Assembly: GCF_000176235.1 (NCBI RefSeq)
Contig: NZ_ACZV01000004.1
Location: forward strand, 1,515,960 to 1,579,959
Origin: Vibrio orientalis CIP 102891 = ATCC 33934
GTDB lineage: Bacteria > Pseudomonadota > Gammaproteobacteria > Enterobacterales > Vibrionaceae
Direction: 5' to 3'
DNA length: 64,000 bases
The notes beneath the pieces are model-generated. The model did not search any database. It worked only from the letters and a program-made list of their open reading frames with translations, and was not told the DNA's origin. Made by a program: the position numbers and the translations under genes. Below are positions 8,638 through 17,479 of this stretch, in pieces (position 1 is the stretch's first letter; each line of letters starts with the position of its first letter).

Positions 8638-9486
8638 ATGAGCAACGTGAGAACAATTAATCAAATCATCCGAGCGCATGCGACCTCTGATGGTGACGGC
8701 GTGAAAATCCAACGAGTAGCGGGTTTCAATAATGCTCAATTCTCACCATTTTTGATGGTCGATGAGCTTAAGTCCGATCAGCGTTCAGATTATGTAGGAG
8801 GCTTTCCTCCACATCCTCATCGCGGCATTGAAACGCTGACTTATATGATGAAAGGTCACTTCCAACATAAAGACCATATGGGCAATGTCGGCGAGCTTCG
8901 TTCTGGTGGGGCGCAGTGGATGGCTGCAGGGCGAGGTGTGATTCATAGTGAAATGCCAATTATGGAAGAGGGCGAATTGCACGGCTTTCAGATTTGGATT
9001 AATCAGCCAGCGCGCGACAAAATGAAGCCAGCACAATACTTTGACTTCCAGCCGGAGACGATCACCGAGCATTCCACTGAGCAACATGGTTTGCTGCGAG
9101 TGCTAGCGGGTTCGATCATTGCCGATGGTCAAGTACTGCATGGGCCTCTCGATAAAACCGGTGTTGAGCTTAGCGTGACTGACTGGCGAGCGAATCAAGG
9201 CCAAATGACGAGCCTAGAACTTCCGGAGCAATTTAACGTTATGGTTTATGCTTATAAAGGGGAGTTGGTTATTGGTGAGCAGCGTATAAAGCAAGGCGAA
9301 TTAGTGCTGCTAAGCAAAGGTGAACGGTTGGCATTAGAGGCACAAGAAAATAGTGGCGCACTGGTCTTTTCTGGGCAACCGATCGATGAACCAGTGGTTC
9401 ACTATGGACCATTTGTAATGAACAGCATGCAAGAGATAGAGCAAGCTATTCAAGATTACAATTCAGGTGTGTTCGAAACGTATTAA
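8638..9486 (+). CDS. Pirin family protein
   Basis: 282 aa bicupin. The N-terminal cupin carries the pirin metal and quercetinase-like signature: FPPHPHRGIETLTYMMKG, a following HKDHMG, and the GVIHSEMP strand, giving the His, His, His and Glu ligands. Members are cytosolic Fe(II) proteins with quercetin dioxygenase activity or redox-linked regulatory roles, and the role here is open. ATG 8638 has AAGGAG at 8625-8630 with 7-nt spacing, better than the upstream in-frame start. Single gene followed by a terminator. Confidence 0.9.
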   Translation: MSNVRTINQIIRAHATSDGDGVKIQRVAGFNNAQFSPFLMVDELKSDQRSDYVGGFPPHPHRGIETLTYMMKGHFQHKDHMGNVGELRSGGAQWMAAGRGVIHSEMPIMEEGELHGFQIWINQPARDKMKPAQYFDFQPETITEHSTEQHGLLRVLAGSIIADGQVLHGPLDKTGVELSVTDWRANQGQMTSLELPEQFNVMVYAYKGELVIGEQRIKQGELVLLSKGERLALEAQENSGALVFSGQPIDEPVVHYGPFVMNSMQEIEQAIQDYNSGVFETY

Positions 9487-9578
9487 TGCTTTCGGAAGAC
9501 ACAGAGAAGAAGTTTGGAACTCAATTTGAGCTCTACTGCGAAAAAATAAACAATCCACTGCCTGTTTATTTTTGATTG

Positions 9579-9611
9579 GCCACTCGATGTTCGAGTGGCT
9601 TTTTTTATTTA
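9579..9611 (+). terminator. Terminator after the pirin gene
   Basis: Stem GCCACTCGA / TCGAGTGGC with a 3-nt loop, then a long T run. Strong. Confidence 0.9.
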
Positions 9612-9787
9612 TTTTTTAGTAAGACCTTCTCAGACTCAACTTCAAGAATTACAGAATTTCTCACCACCGATTCCACAAATCTGATACTTACGACTTTATT
9701 AATAAAATGTAGTGATGTTTTATGTAATTTGTTAAGCGCACTGAAGTGCAAACCAGTGCGCTTTATTCAGTCGTAGAGAATATCCTT

Positions 9788-11737
9788 GTGAATCAGAACG
9801 CTAGCCAAGAACCAAATGTGCGTAGCACTCAACCAATCGGAAAGAATAGTCCCCGTAGCAAGTTCAAGTGGCGCGGTATTGAAGTTCGCCTTGGATTAGC
9901 ACTTGCGATGCTCTCGATGACGACCTTGTTTTTGGCGTTGTACAGCTCGACCACCTACGACAAGTTAGAACTGGCGTTAGTCGATCTAAAAGAAAAAGAG
10001 ATACCCGCATTAGAACAGGCGGCGCGCCTTAATGATATGGTGCGCCTAGTGATTACCGACGCCTCCCAGCTGGTTGCCGCAGATTCTAACCTAGAGCGTC
10101 GTCATGCGATGGAGCGCATCGAAGAGAGCATCAATGGTATGAATCTGGTTCTGGCCCACTTTCCTGAATACCATGCCTATTTTAAAGATTTGATCATGCA
10201 GGTGAGTAACAGCTTAAGTTTGCTCTACCAAAGTGGCGAAGAATCCCGACAATTAAATAAAGAGCTGCGCAACTTATTGGAAGGCTTTTATCCTCTGTTG
10301 CAACAAGTCAGTGAAGAACTCGATAACCTGCCAGAGAGCCAAAAATCTCGCCTTCAGTATAGCCAGCTTAAAGCACTGCTTTTCTACCAGTTAGGTTTGG
10401 TCGAAAAGCTGTACAACGATGGTAGCTTTAATGAGTTGGATTACACCACTTATCGATTGGAGCAACTTGGCCAAGAATGGTTTAGTTTGTGGTTGGCAAG
10501 TGGGCTTGCTGAGTCGCTACCTGCGTTGGATGAAAAGTTATCGGTTATCTACACTTTAGCGTCTCGTTCTAGTCGATTAGTTCAGCTCAAAAATCAGGCG
10601 TTGGAGCACTATTACCAACAAGAGTTTTTGCTGGAGAACAGCCGCAAATACTTGCATCAACTGTCGGTTCAAATTGAGCGTAATACCTCCAACGTTAACC
10701 TTGAAATCGACTCCTCCATTGCTCAAGTTCAAAAGTCTCTTGCCTCGAATCGCACTTTCTCGTTGGTGTTATCGGTATTCAGCCTATTTGCCGCAGCAGG
10801 CGTGGCTTGGTTCTATGTGCGCAAAAATATCTTGGAGCGATTGCTCAATTTAAGAGACGACATGTTCGCGATTTCAACCGGGCACTTAGACACCCAAATA
10901 GAGCTCAAAGGGCATGACGAAGTCACTCAAATGGCAAAGTCTCTACAGGTGTTCCAAGCGACCGCCAAAGTGGTGAAAAAGACCAATCAAAAACTCGAAG
11001 CAGAGGTCGAAGAGCGTCGCATGGCTGAAGAGCGGTTAAGAGTGACACAAGACGAACTGGTGCAAGCGGGTAAGTTGGCTGCCTTAGGTCAGTTAAGCGT
11101 GGGAATTACTCATGAGATCAATCAACCGCTCACCGCGATCAGCAGTCATACTCGCAGCGCACAGAAATGGCTAGAGCAAGATCGCGCCGACAAAGCGACG
11201 CAGAATTTACTTAAGATTGAAACTTTATTGGGCAAGGTGGCGGCGTTGACTCATCATCTTAAAGCCTTTTCGCGCAAGAGTGATGGCAAGATTTCTTCGG
11301 TTGCCGTAATGCCCGTTGTGAATGATGCAATCGAGCTGTTTGCCAACAAACAGATCCCGATCGTCCTAGATTGTACTCTGTCATCAAAGGCAAGCGTACG
11401 CGCGAACCCAATACGTTTAGAACAAGTGTTGGTGAATCTCATCAGCAACGCCATTGATGCCGTAGAGCAGTGCTCTGAGCCATTAATCGTTGTATGTGTA
11501 GAGTGTGCGGATAACGAAGTGACAATCGCAGTGAAAGATAATGGCAAAGGGATTATAGCTGAAGATATCCCCCATATATTTGACCCGTTTTACACCCAGA
11601 AAGAGGTGGGTAAGGGCCTAGGTTTAGGCCTCTCCATCGCATTTAACATCATCAAGGATTTTGGTGGTTCGATTCGAGTTAACTCTCAGCTCAATATCGG
11701 CAGTGAGTTTGTTGTACATCTAGAACAAGGCAGATAA
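9788..11737 (+). CDS. DctB-like sensor histidine kinase
   Basis: About 649 aa. A membrane helix (LGLALAMLSMTTLFLALYSS) precedes a ~260-residue helical periplasmic domain. A second helix (SLVLSVFSLFAAAGVAWFYV), a HAMP linker and a coiled coil follow. HisKA carries the phospho-acceptor in ITHEINQPLTA, the form typical of DctB-type kinases, and HATPase has NLISNAIDA, DNGKGI and GKGLGLGLSI. The start is uncertain: GTG 9788 has a weak GAGA site, GTG 9746 is also in frame. It ends 2 bp before its response regulator, so they are co-transcribed. The signal may be a phosphodiester or phosphonate, judged only from the neighbours. Confidence 0.88.
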   Translation: MNQNASQEPNVRSTQPIGKNSPRSKFKWRGIEVRLGLALAMLSMTTLFLALYSSTTYDKLELALVDLKEKEIPALEQAARLNDMVRLVITDASQLVAADSNLERRHAMERIEESINGMNLVLAHFPEYHAYFKDLIMQVSNSLSLLYQSGEESRQLNKELRNLLEGFYPLLQQVSEELDNLPESQKSRLQYSQLKALLFYQLGLVEKLYNDGSFNELDYTTYRLEQLGQEWFSLWLASGLAESLPALDEKLSVIYTLASRSSRLVQLKNQALEHYYQQEFLLENSRKYLHQLSVQIERNTSNVNLEIDSSIAQVQKSLASNRTFSLVLSVFSLFAAAGVAWFYVRKNILERLLNLRDDMFAISTGHLDTQIELKGHDEVTQMAKSLQVFQATAKVVKKTNQKLEAEVEERRMAEERLRVTQDELVQAGKLAALGQLSVGITHEINQPLTAISSHTRSAQKWLEQDRADKATQNLLKIETLLGKVAALTHHLKAFSRKSDGKISSVAVMPVVNDAIELFANKQIPIVLDCTLSSKASVRANPIRLEQVLVNLISNAIDAVEQCSEPLIVVCVECADNEVTIAVKDNGKGIIAEDIPHIFDPFYTQKEVGKGLGLGLSIAFNIIKDFGGSIRVNSQLNIGSEFVVHLEQGR

Positions 11738-11739
11738 CC

Positions 11740-13080
11740 ATGGTTATGCAAAAGAACATTACCCTCATTGATGATGAATTGGATGTGGTTGAAGCGGTGA
11801 GTGAGATGCTAGAGCTAGAAGGGTTCAGTGTGACGAGTTTTACCGATCCTAAGCTTGGCCTGAAATCGTTATCACTAGATAGCAAACAGGTGGTGCTGTG
11901 TGACGTACGCATGCCCTACCTTGATGGTTTAGCCATGCTTGATACGATTCAAAGTCGAGCTCCAAAGTGCGAAGTGATATTAATGAGTGGCCATGGCGAT
12001 ATTCCTATGGCGATTGAGGCGATGAAGCTGGGCGCATTTGATTTTATTGAGAAGCCGCTGCAAAGCGATGAGCTGATTGAAAAACTCGATTTAGCCGTTA
12101 CTCATATTCGTAACGTTCCTGAGGCGGCGAACGAATCTCAGCAATTGCCGATTGAAGAGGTGGTGATCGGTGTCTCTAACCAAATGGAGATGGTGCGAAC
12201 TCAAGTGCTCGCACTCGCGCGTACTGGGGTCGATACCATTATTAATGGCGAGACGGGCACTGGCAAAGAGGTTATTGCTTCCGCTCTGCACCAATATTCA
12301 AAGCGCCGCGATAACCCCTTTGTTGCGATTAACTGCGGCGGGATGACTGAAAGCATCATTGAAAGTGAGCTGTTTGGTCATGAAGCAGGCTCCTTTACCA
12401 GCGCTAACAAAAAGCGTATCGGCAAGATAGAGCAAGCGCATGGCGGAACCTTATTCCTTGATGAAATAGAGAGTATGCCAATCGCAGTGCAGATTAAATT
12501 GCTGCGCGTGATCCAAGAGCGAGTCATCGAACGTGTTGGCGGTAACCGCTTAATTCCGGTCGATATTGTTGTGGTGGCAGCGAGTAAAGCTGATTTGGCT
12601 GAGCTAAGTAAACAAGGTGAGTTTCGCGCTGACCTCTTCTATCGATTGAACATTGCCAGTTTAAACTTACCTCCACTAAGGCAACGCAAAGAAGATATTC
12701 AATCTCTGTTTCGACACTTTGTGGTCCAAGCGAGTCAGAAGTATAAAACCCGCCCATCAACGCTCTACTCTGAGCAAATTCAGCAGCTATGTCGCCACGA
12801 TTGGCCGGGGAATGTTCGTGAGCTAAGAAATGTCGCTGACCGTTTTGTACTCGGGATTGTTGGCGAGGGTTTTGATCTGCAAGCGCCTCCGACTCAAGGG
12901 AATGATGCGTTCGCCTTTGAGCAACAAATGGAGCAATATGAGCGCAACGTACTGACCGAAGCGCTGATTGAAATGTCCGGCAACATCAATGAAGTTTCAC
13001 TGCGACTCAATCTGCCACGTAAGACCCTCTATCGTAAGATGAAAAAGCATCAACTCGATAAAGAGAACTTCAAAGCATAA
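11740..13080 (+). CDS. Sigma-54-dependent response regulator (DctD/NtrC type)
   Basis: 446 aa. Receiver domain with DDE near the start and phospho-acceptor Asp55 in LCDVRMP. AAA+ domain with Walker A GETGTGKE and Walker B GGTLFLDEIE. Fis-type helix-turn-helix at the end (EVSLRLNLPRKTLYRKMKK). The sigma-54 contact loop, usually GAFTGA, reads GSFTSA (12388-12405, residues 217-222). ATG 11740 has AAGG 9 nt upstream. Both likely targets, the phosphodiesterase at 13291 and the Phn-type operon at 16339, have -24/-12 promoters with a shared upstream motif, so this protein is the best candidate activator for both. Confidence 0.92.
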   Translation: MVMQKNITLIDDELDVVEAVSEMLELEGFSVTSFTDPKLGLKSLSLDSKQVVLCDVRMPYLDGLAMLDTIQSRAPKCEVILMSGHGDIPMAIEAMKLGAFDFIEKPLQSDELIEKLDLAVTHIRNVPEAANESQQLPIEEVVIGVSNQMEMVRTQVLALARTGVDTIINGETGTGKEVIASALHQYSKRRDNPFVAINCGGMTESIIESELFGHEAGSFTSANKKRIGKIEQAHGGTLFLDEIESMPIAVQIKLLRVIQERVIERVGGNRLIPVDIVVVAASKADLAELSKQGEFRADLFYRLNIASLNLPPLRQRKEDIQSLFRHFVVQASQKYKTRPSTLYSEQIQQLCRHDWPGNVRELRNVADRFVLGIVGEGFDLQAPPTQGNDAFAFEQQMEQYERNVLTEALIEMSGNINEVSLRLNLPRKTLYRKMKKHQLDKENFKA

Positions 13081-13085
13081 CCGAC

Positions 13086-13103
13086 AAGACATAATTGACC
13101 CAT
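13086..13103 (+). promoter_or_regulatory. Putative activator site upstream of the phosphodiesterase gene
   Basis: Reads AAGACATAATTGACCCAT and matches the two sites at 16166-16183 and 16200-16218 over GACATnAnTGACCCA. It lies about 68 bp upstream of the -24 element, a usual distance for an NtrC-type enhancer. Starts six bases after the regulator's stop codon. Confidence 0.6.
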
Positions 13104-13160
13104 CATAGAAGTTTAATAAAAGTATTATATTTATCTGTTTGAATTATAAGTGAAAAGTTT

Positions 13161-13178
13161 TTGGCACGCTGCGTGCTA
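13161..13178 (+). promoter_or_regulatory. Sigma-54 promoter of the phosphodiesterase gene
   Basis: TTGGCACGCTGCGTGCTA gives GG at 13163-13164 and GC at 13175-13176 with the required 10 bp between them. The -24 element matches the consensus TGGCACG exactly and the -12 element differs by one base. Confidence 0.85.
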
Positions 13179-13290
13179 TTTAGACAATTGGCTTAGTTAG
13201 AAGTGAGGGAATGTTTCGCTAACGGCGAACCACAACTTCGACAAACTGAGCCTTATAACAAAACTATTTTGCTGCAAGGAGAATCAACAG

Positions 13291-14502
13291 ATGAAGCAAA
13301 TTTTAACCAGTGGTATCGCACTTTTGTTAGGTGTTAGTTCAGTTGCTATGGCGAGCAATGAACCCGCTCAAGTCGGTCCTCGACCATTATACCTAGTGAG
13401 TGATATGGAAGAGGGACCACTGAAAACCAAATTGGAAAGCTGCGAAGCCGGCCCATTTTATCGTAGTGACTTTTCTATCGGCCACCGCGGCGCTGCCATG
13501 CAGTTTCCTGAGCATACTAAAGAGTCTTATCTAGCAGCGATTGCGATGGGCGCAGGTGTCTTGGAATGTGACGTCACGTTCACTAAAGATAAAGAACTGG
13601 TCTGTCGTCATTCACAAAGCGATTTGCATACCACAACCGACGTTCTTGCTCACCCTGAGTTGGCTAAAAAGTGCTCTGTGCCGTTTAAACCTGCTAACCC
13701 AGCAACAGGTGAAGATGCGCAAGTGGAATGTCGTACATCAGATTTCACGTTGGCGGAATTCAAAACCCTTAAAGGCAAAATGGATGGTGCGAATCCGAAA
13801 GCAACTACGATTGAAGAGTACATGAATGGCACTCCGGGCTGGCGTACCGATCTTTACTCGCAAACGGGTACTTTGATGACGCATGCTGAAAGTGCTGAGC
13901 TTTTCAAAAAGCATGGTGTGAAGGTGACGCCAGAGCTGAAGTCAGCGGCAGTTGATATGCCATACAAAGGCTTTAGCCAAGCGGATTATGCGCAGAAGTT
14001 AGTTGATGAGCTAAAGGAGGCTGGCTTCTCAGCGAAAGATGCTTATGTGCAGTCATTCAATCTTGATGATGTGAAATACTGGATTAACAACGAGCCAGAA
14101 TTTGGTAAACAAGCGGTCTACTTAGATGACCGTGTCTACAACCTAGAAGGCTTTACCGCGACGTTGGAAAACATGAAAGCGCTATCAAAAGAGGGCGTGC
14201 AAATCATCGCACCACCGCTTTATGCACTGATTCAACTTGATGATAAGAATGCGATTGTGCAGTCAGAGTACGCTAAGTTAGCTAAGCAAGCCGATCTCGA
14301 TATTATCGCGTGGACATTAGAGCGCTCTGGTCCTTTAGCGCAAGGTGGCGGTTGGTATTACCAAACCGTGACTGAGCAGATCAATCAAGATGGCGACATG
14401 ATGAAAGTGCTAGATGTATTAGCGAAAGATGTTGGTGTACTTGGTGTGTTCAGTGACTGGCCTTCAACGGTCACCTACTACGCGAACTGTATGGATATCT
14501 AA
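13291..14502 (+). CDS. glpQ: Secreted glycerophosphodiester phosphodiesterase
   Basis: 403 aa with a clear signal peptide (cleavage after AMA, about residue 21), so periplasmic or secreted. The GDPD TIM barrel shows [13 protein letters not shown] (catalytic His-Arg and metal Glu), [17 protein letters not shown] (metal Glu and Asp, second catalytic His), and the late WTLE strand. Insertions with paired Cys (KKCSVPF, VECRTS) fit an extracytoplasmic protein. It cleaves glycerophosphodiesters to glycerol-3-phosphate and an alcohol. Strong AAGGAG site. A sigma-54 promoter and an enhancer-like site lie upstream. Longer than E. coli GlpQ (358 aa), so the exact substrate is open. Confidence 0.85.
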   Translation: MKQILTSGIALLLGVSSVAMASNEPAQVGPRPLYLVSDMEEGPLKTKLESCEAGPFYRSDFSIGHRGAAMQFPEHTKESYLAAIAMGAGVLECDVTFTKDKELVCRHSQSDLHTTTDVLAHPELAKKCSVPFKPANPATGEDAQVECRTSDFTLAEFKTLKGKMDGANPKATTIEEYMNGTPGWRTDLYSQTGTLMTHAESAELFKKHGVKVTPELKSAAVDMPYKGFSQADYAQKLVDELKEAGFSAKDAYVQSFNLDDVKYWINNEPEFGKQAVYLDDRVYNLEGFTATLENMKALSKEGVQIIAPPLYALIQLDDKNAIVQSEYAKLAKQADLDIIAWTLERSGPLAQGGGWYYQTVTEQINQDGDMMKVLDVLAKDVGVLGVFSDWPSTVTYYANCMDI

Positions 14503-14522
14503 TTCTATCGTCACTAATAAAC

Positions 14523-14548
14523 AAGCCCGAGTTAACTCGGGCTTTTTT
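14523..14548. terminator. Terminator between convergent genes
   Basis: AAGCCCGAGTT / AACTCGGGCTT self-complementary stem followed by TTTTTT. It terminates the phosphodiesterase gene and may also act on the M28 peptidase gene from the other side. Confidence 0.85.
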
Positions 14549-14569
14549 GTATTGGAATAACGCTAACGT

Positions 14570-15685
14570 CTAAGACTGCTTGAAGTATTTGTTGTTGGTT
14601 AAGTATTCAACAACCACTTCGACGTTGTTTTTAGTCTGCTTATTCACTCGCCCTGGGAAGGCTTGTTCTAGCTTGTCGAGGCGGTCAAACTCAGTGTGCC
14701 AAATCTTACCCCACTTGGTTTCTGTTTTGCGGTCGCAAGCGGTTTTGTTCTCAGCATCGTAGCAGTCCCACATCAGTGGATTCTCGGTCTGTGAGTAACC
14801 GTCATAGCCTTCTTCGCCGTTGATATTAAAGTTGGTCGACTCGACATAGGCGATTGGAATGCCTGCACAGGCAAACGGCGCGTGATCAGACCAAGAGCCC
14901 GTTTCTCCCGCTGGGTAGCCCGGGAAGCCAGGGTGAACGACATACTTTTGCTCTTCACCGATTCTATCAATTGAAGCTGCGAGCATGCCATCGCGAACCC
15001 AAGTCTCTTTATTGTAGGTTTTATCGCTAAGACCAATCGCTTCACAAGTTTTCTGGTATTGCTTGTAGTCAGAGTGTGCCGCGTGAACATAGACAATATC
15101 GCCACCGCCGACAGTGTCATAGTTAATCATGGCAATGACGTTGTCTAATTGGCCTTTCTTGAGCGCCTCGGTGACGTAATGTTTAGAACCGTTGAGACCA
15201 TTTTCTTCCGCACCGACAAATAGAACTCTAACGGTATACGGGATCTCTTGCGCCGCATGAAGGGCTTCAGCGATGGCGGTTGCGGCCGCTAGACCCGCAC
15301 CATTATCCGTTGCGCCTAATGATCCGTGGTCATCGCCAGTGGAATCATAGTGTGCGACGAGGACGATGGTGTCTGTTGAAAGTCCTGCTTTTTCAACAAT
15401 GTAGTTGTTTGAAGTCTTAGTTTTACCGCTCTTCTCGTAGCTGAAAGGTTGGGTTATTACGTCGTAGCCTACTTGTGTCAGTTTGTTTTTGATCCATTCG
15501 CCAGTCTCAATTTCTTTAGCCGAGCTTGCTGGGCGAGCACCAATCCCATCACTGCCATCGGCAATTTGAGCAAGGTATTTGACCGCTTTATCACTGTAGT
15601 TCGTTGTAGTGGGAGCGTCGGTTGCAAAGCTATATCCAGACACACTCAATGTGAAGAGTGCAGAGCATAACAGGGTCTTCTTCAT
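14570..15685 (-). CDS. Secreted M28-family zinc aminopeptidase
   Basis: 371 aa with a signal peptide cleaved after SFA (about residue 22). The co-catalytic zinc ligands of M28 are present in order: His in VAHYDS, Asp in GATDNGAG, Glu in GAEENGLNG (general base plus ligand), Asp in INYDTVGG and His in IWHTEFD. Cys pairs late in the chain (DCYD, ACDRK) are usual for exported enzymes. It would release N-terminal amino acids from peptides in the periplasm or medium. AAGGATC lies 6 nt before ATG. It faces the phosphodiesterase gene and shares its terminator. No sigma-54 motif was seen at its own start. Confidence 0.88.
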   Translation of the reverse strand: MKKTLLCSALFTLSVSGYSFATDAPTTTNYSDKAVKYLAQIADGSDGIGARPASSAKEIETGEWIKNKLTQVGYDVITQPFSYEKSGKTKTSNNYIVEKAGLSTDTIVLVAHYDSTGDDHGSLGATDNGAGLAAATAIAEALHAAQEIPYTVRVLFVGAEENGLNGSKHYVTEALKKGQLDNVIAMINYDTVGGGDIVYVHAAHSDYKQYQKTCEAIGLSDKTYNKETWVRDGMLAASIDRIGEEQKYVVHPGFPGYPAGETGSWSDHAPFACAGIPIAYVESTNFNINGEEGYDGYSQTENPLMWDCYDAENKTACDRKTETKWGKIWHTEFDRLDKLEQAFPGRVNKQTKNNVEVVVEYLTNNKYFKQS

Positions 15686-16165
15686 AATAGATCCTTAGAC
15701 TATGAGGAGCAGTATCTGCCGCTTGTCGACAATATCCAATTGAACACATAGTTGCGGCTTATAGGTTTGAGCTACCTATTTTAGGGAGCAGGAGAAGGCT
15801 ATCACGCTGCATGGCTTATTTGTGTGAAATGCTTCAAATTGAAACATTGATTTTGGTGCAGATTAAGGTCAAGAAGTTGAATTTATATGCCAAATAACTG
15901 TTTGATAGAAAAGAATAATAGCGGTGAGGTACTAGTTATTTAACAGGAGTGGGTACATATTTATGCGACATCTTCAGTCGATATTCTATTTATGTGAACA
16001 GAGCAGATAACCGAGTTAAATTATTCATTCACTCTATGATCTCGCTAACAAACGGGTTCGGCATTTTTCCATGTGATTAAGTTTTATTCAGATATTATCT
16101 ACTCAGCTTGCTATCACCCCCTTTGATTAACTAGCAGGAAGCGTAGATTCACTGAGTGAAATTTA

Positions 16166-16183
16166 TGGGACATAAATGACCCA
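16166..16183 (+). promoter_or_regulatory. Putative activator site 1 for the phnDCEE operon
   Basis: TGGGACATAAATGACCCA contains the dyad GGGnCATnnATGnCCC (16167-16182). It matches the site at 16200 and the one upstream of the phosphodiesterase gene. It lies inside a 653-bp gene-free stretch (15686-16338) that otherwise shows only AT-rich sequence. Confidence 0.65.
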
Positions 16184-16199
16184 AATGCGTTATCTAACG

Positions 16200-16218
16200 T
16201 TGGACATCAATGACCCAA
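16200..16218 (+). promoter_or_regulatory. Putative activator site 2 for the phnDCEE operon
   Basis: TTGGACATCAATGACCCAA, same orientation as site 1, with centres about 34 bp apart and about 69 bp upstream of the -24 GG. Paired enhancer sites are usual for NtrC-family activators. Confidence 0.65.
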
Positions 16219-16275
16219 AGTGTTTTTGGTTATTTTGAATTCAATTTAAATTATTGAAAAATAAAGATTTAAATA

Positions 16276-16293
16276 TTGGCACGCCACCTGCTA
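16276..16293 (+). promoter_or_regulatory. Sigma-54 promoter of the phnDCEE operon
   Basis: TTGGCACGCCACCTGCTA: GG at 16278-16279 and GC at 16290-16291, 10 bp apart. Shares TTGGCACGC and TGCTA with the promoter at 13161. Confidence 0.85.
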
Positions 16294-16338
16294 TATGGAG
16301 AGGGAACATCAACAATAACGTGAATGTAAGGTTCTAAT

Positions 16339-17379
16339 ATGAAAAACAGTGTAAATGGATTGTTAATCGCTGGCTCTTTGCTGCTACCTTCTCTGGCGAT
16401 GGCAAGTGAGTGTGCTACTCGCGGGGTACTGGATGATAGATACTGTGATGAAAACCAAGATTTAGTGGCAGATGCGCCAAAGGATGCAAACGAGTGGATC
16501 GACCCAAGTACCTTGGTGTTTACGTATACGCCAGTAGAAGACCCAGCGCTTTATAAAGATGCTTTTGCCGATTTCCAAGCGCACCTAAGTAAGGTTACTG
16601 GCAAAAAGGTTATCTACTACACTGTTCACTCAAACTCAGCTCAGGTTGAAGCGATGCGTTCAGGTCGCCTTCACGTTGCGGGTTTCTCAACAGGTCCAAC
16701 GGGTTATGCAGTAAACCTAGCGGGTTACGTACCTATCGCCGTAAAAGGGGATGAATCGGGCTTCCAAGGCTACAACCTAGTGACGATCGTACGTAAAGAC
16801 AGTGGCATTAATGGGATGGCGGATCTAAAAGGTAAGCGAGTTGCCCACACTTCGGCCTCTTCTAACTCAGGTAACCTTGCGCCACGCGCTCTGTTTCCAG
16901 CACAAGGCTTAGTACCTGACCAAGATTACAAAGTGCTTTACTCTGGTAAGCATGATCAATCTATTCTAGGCGTATTCAATGGCGACTACGATGCCGCGCC
17001 TGTGGCCTCTGATGTTTATGACCGTATGGTTGCAGCAGGTCGTGTTGATGATTCTGAGCTGAAAATCATTTACCGTAGCCCACGTTTCCCAACGTCTGCA
17101 TTTGGCTACGCGTACAACCTAAAACCTGAGTTAGCAGAGAAAATTAACGAAGCCTTCTTTAGCTATCGCTTTACTGAAGAAATGAGTGATGCCTTTAAAG
17201 GTGCTGATCGTTTCTCACCAATTTCCTACCAAGAAGAGTGGGCGGTGATCCGTGATATCGCACACGCAACAGGTACGGCTTACACCAAAGCGGGCCTGAA
17301 GAAACTTGCTGAAAAAGATGCTGCGAAGCGCGCTAAGAAAAAAGCGGCAGAGTTAGCGAAGCAAGCAACCAACCAGTAA
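16339..17379 (+). CDS. phnD: PhnD-type periplasmic substrate-binding protein
   Basis: 346 aa with a signal peptide cleaved after AMA (about residue 22) and a Cys pair near the mature N terminus (ECATR, RYCDE). The PhnD fold shows FTYTPVEDP, YYTVHSNSAQVEAMRSGRLHV, GYNLVTIVRKDSG, and the phosphorus-oxyanion-binding segment AHTSASSNSGNLAPRA. It would capture a phosphonate, phosphite or organic phosphate for the ABC transporter encoded next. The last ~25 residues are Lys/Ala rich (AAKRAKKKAAELAKQ), an unusual basic tail. First gene of a sigma-54 operon. Confidence 0.88.
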   Translation: MKNSVNGLLIAGSLLLPSLAMASECATRGVLDDRYCDENQDLVADAPKDANEWIDPSTLVFTYTPVEDPALYKDAFADFQAHLSKVTGKKVIYYTVHSNSAQVEAMRSGRLHVAGFSTGPTGYAVNLAGYVPIAVKGDESGFQGYNLVTIVRKDSGINGMADLKGKRVAHTSASSNSGNLAPRALFPAQGLVPDQDYKVLYSGKHDQSILGVFNGDYDAAPVASDVYDRMVAAGRVDDSELKIIYRSPRFPTSAFGYAYNLKPELAEKINEAFFSYRFTEEMSDAFKGADRFSPISYQEEWAVIRDIAHATGTAYTKAGLKKLAEKDAAKRAKKKAAELAKQATNQ

Positions 17380-17401
17380 TTCTTCAATCAATAACGACTA
17401 A

Positions 17402-17438
17402 GTACGGTGCCTTGTGTGTAGGGCTCGGGGCATCGTAC
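17402..17438 (+). other. Intercistronic hairpin between phnD and phnC
   Basis: GTACGGTGCC (17402-17411) pairs with GGCATCGTAC (17429-17438), ten pairs with one G-U. There is no T run. It could protect the phnD message from 3' decay so that the binding protein is made in excess. Confidence 0.55.
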
Positions 17439-17479
17439 ACCCTAAATTTAGGCTCAAGATATTAAAAAGGAAGAGTAGT

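Noticed and set aside
14773..15120. Open frame of about 115 codons on the minus strand inside the M28 peptidase gene
   Set aside because: It lies wholly within a clear gene in another frame and has no family features or ribosome site.
15786..15900. A 28-codon open frame in the 15686-16338 gap
   Set aside because: The possible ribosome site is too far away and the region is better explained as regulatory DNA for the phn operon.
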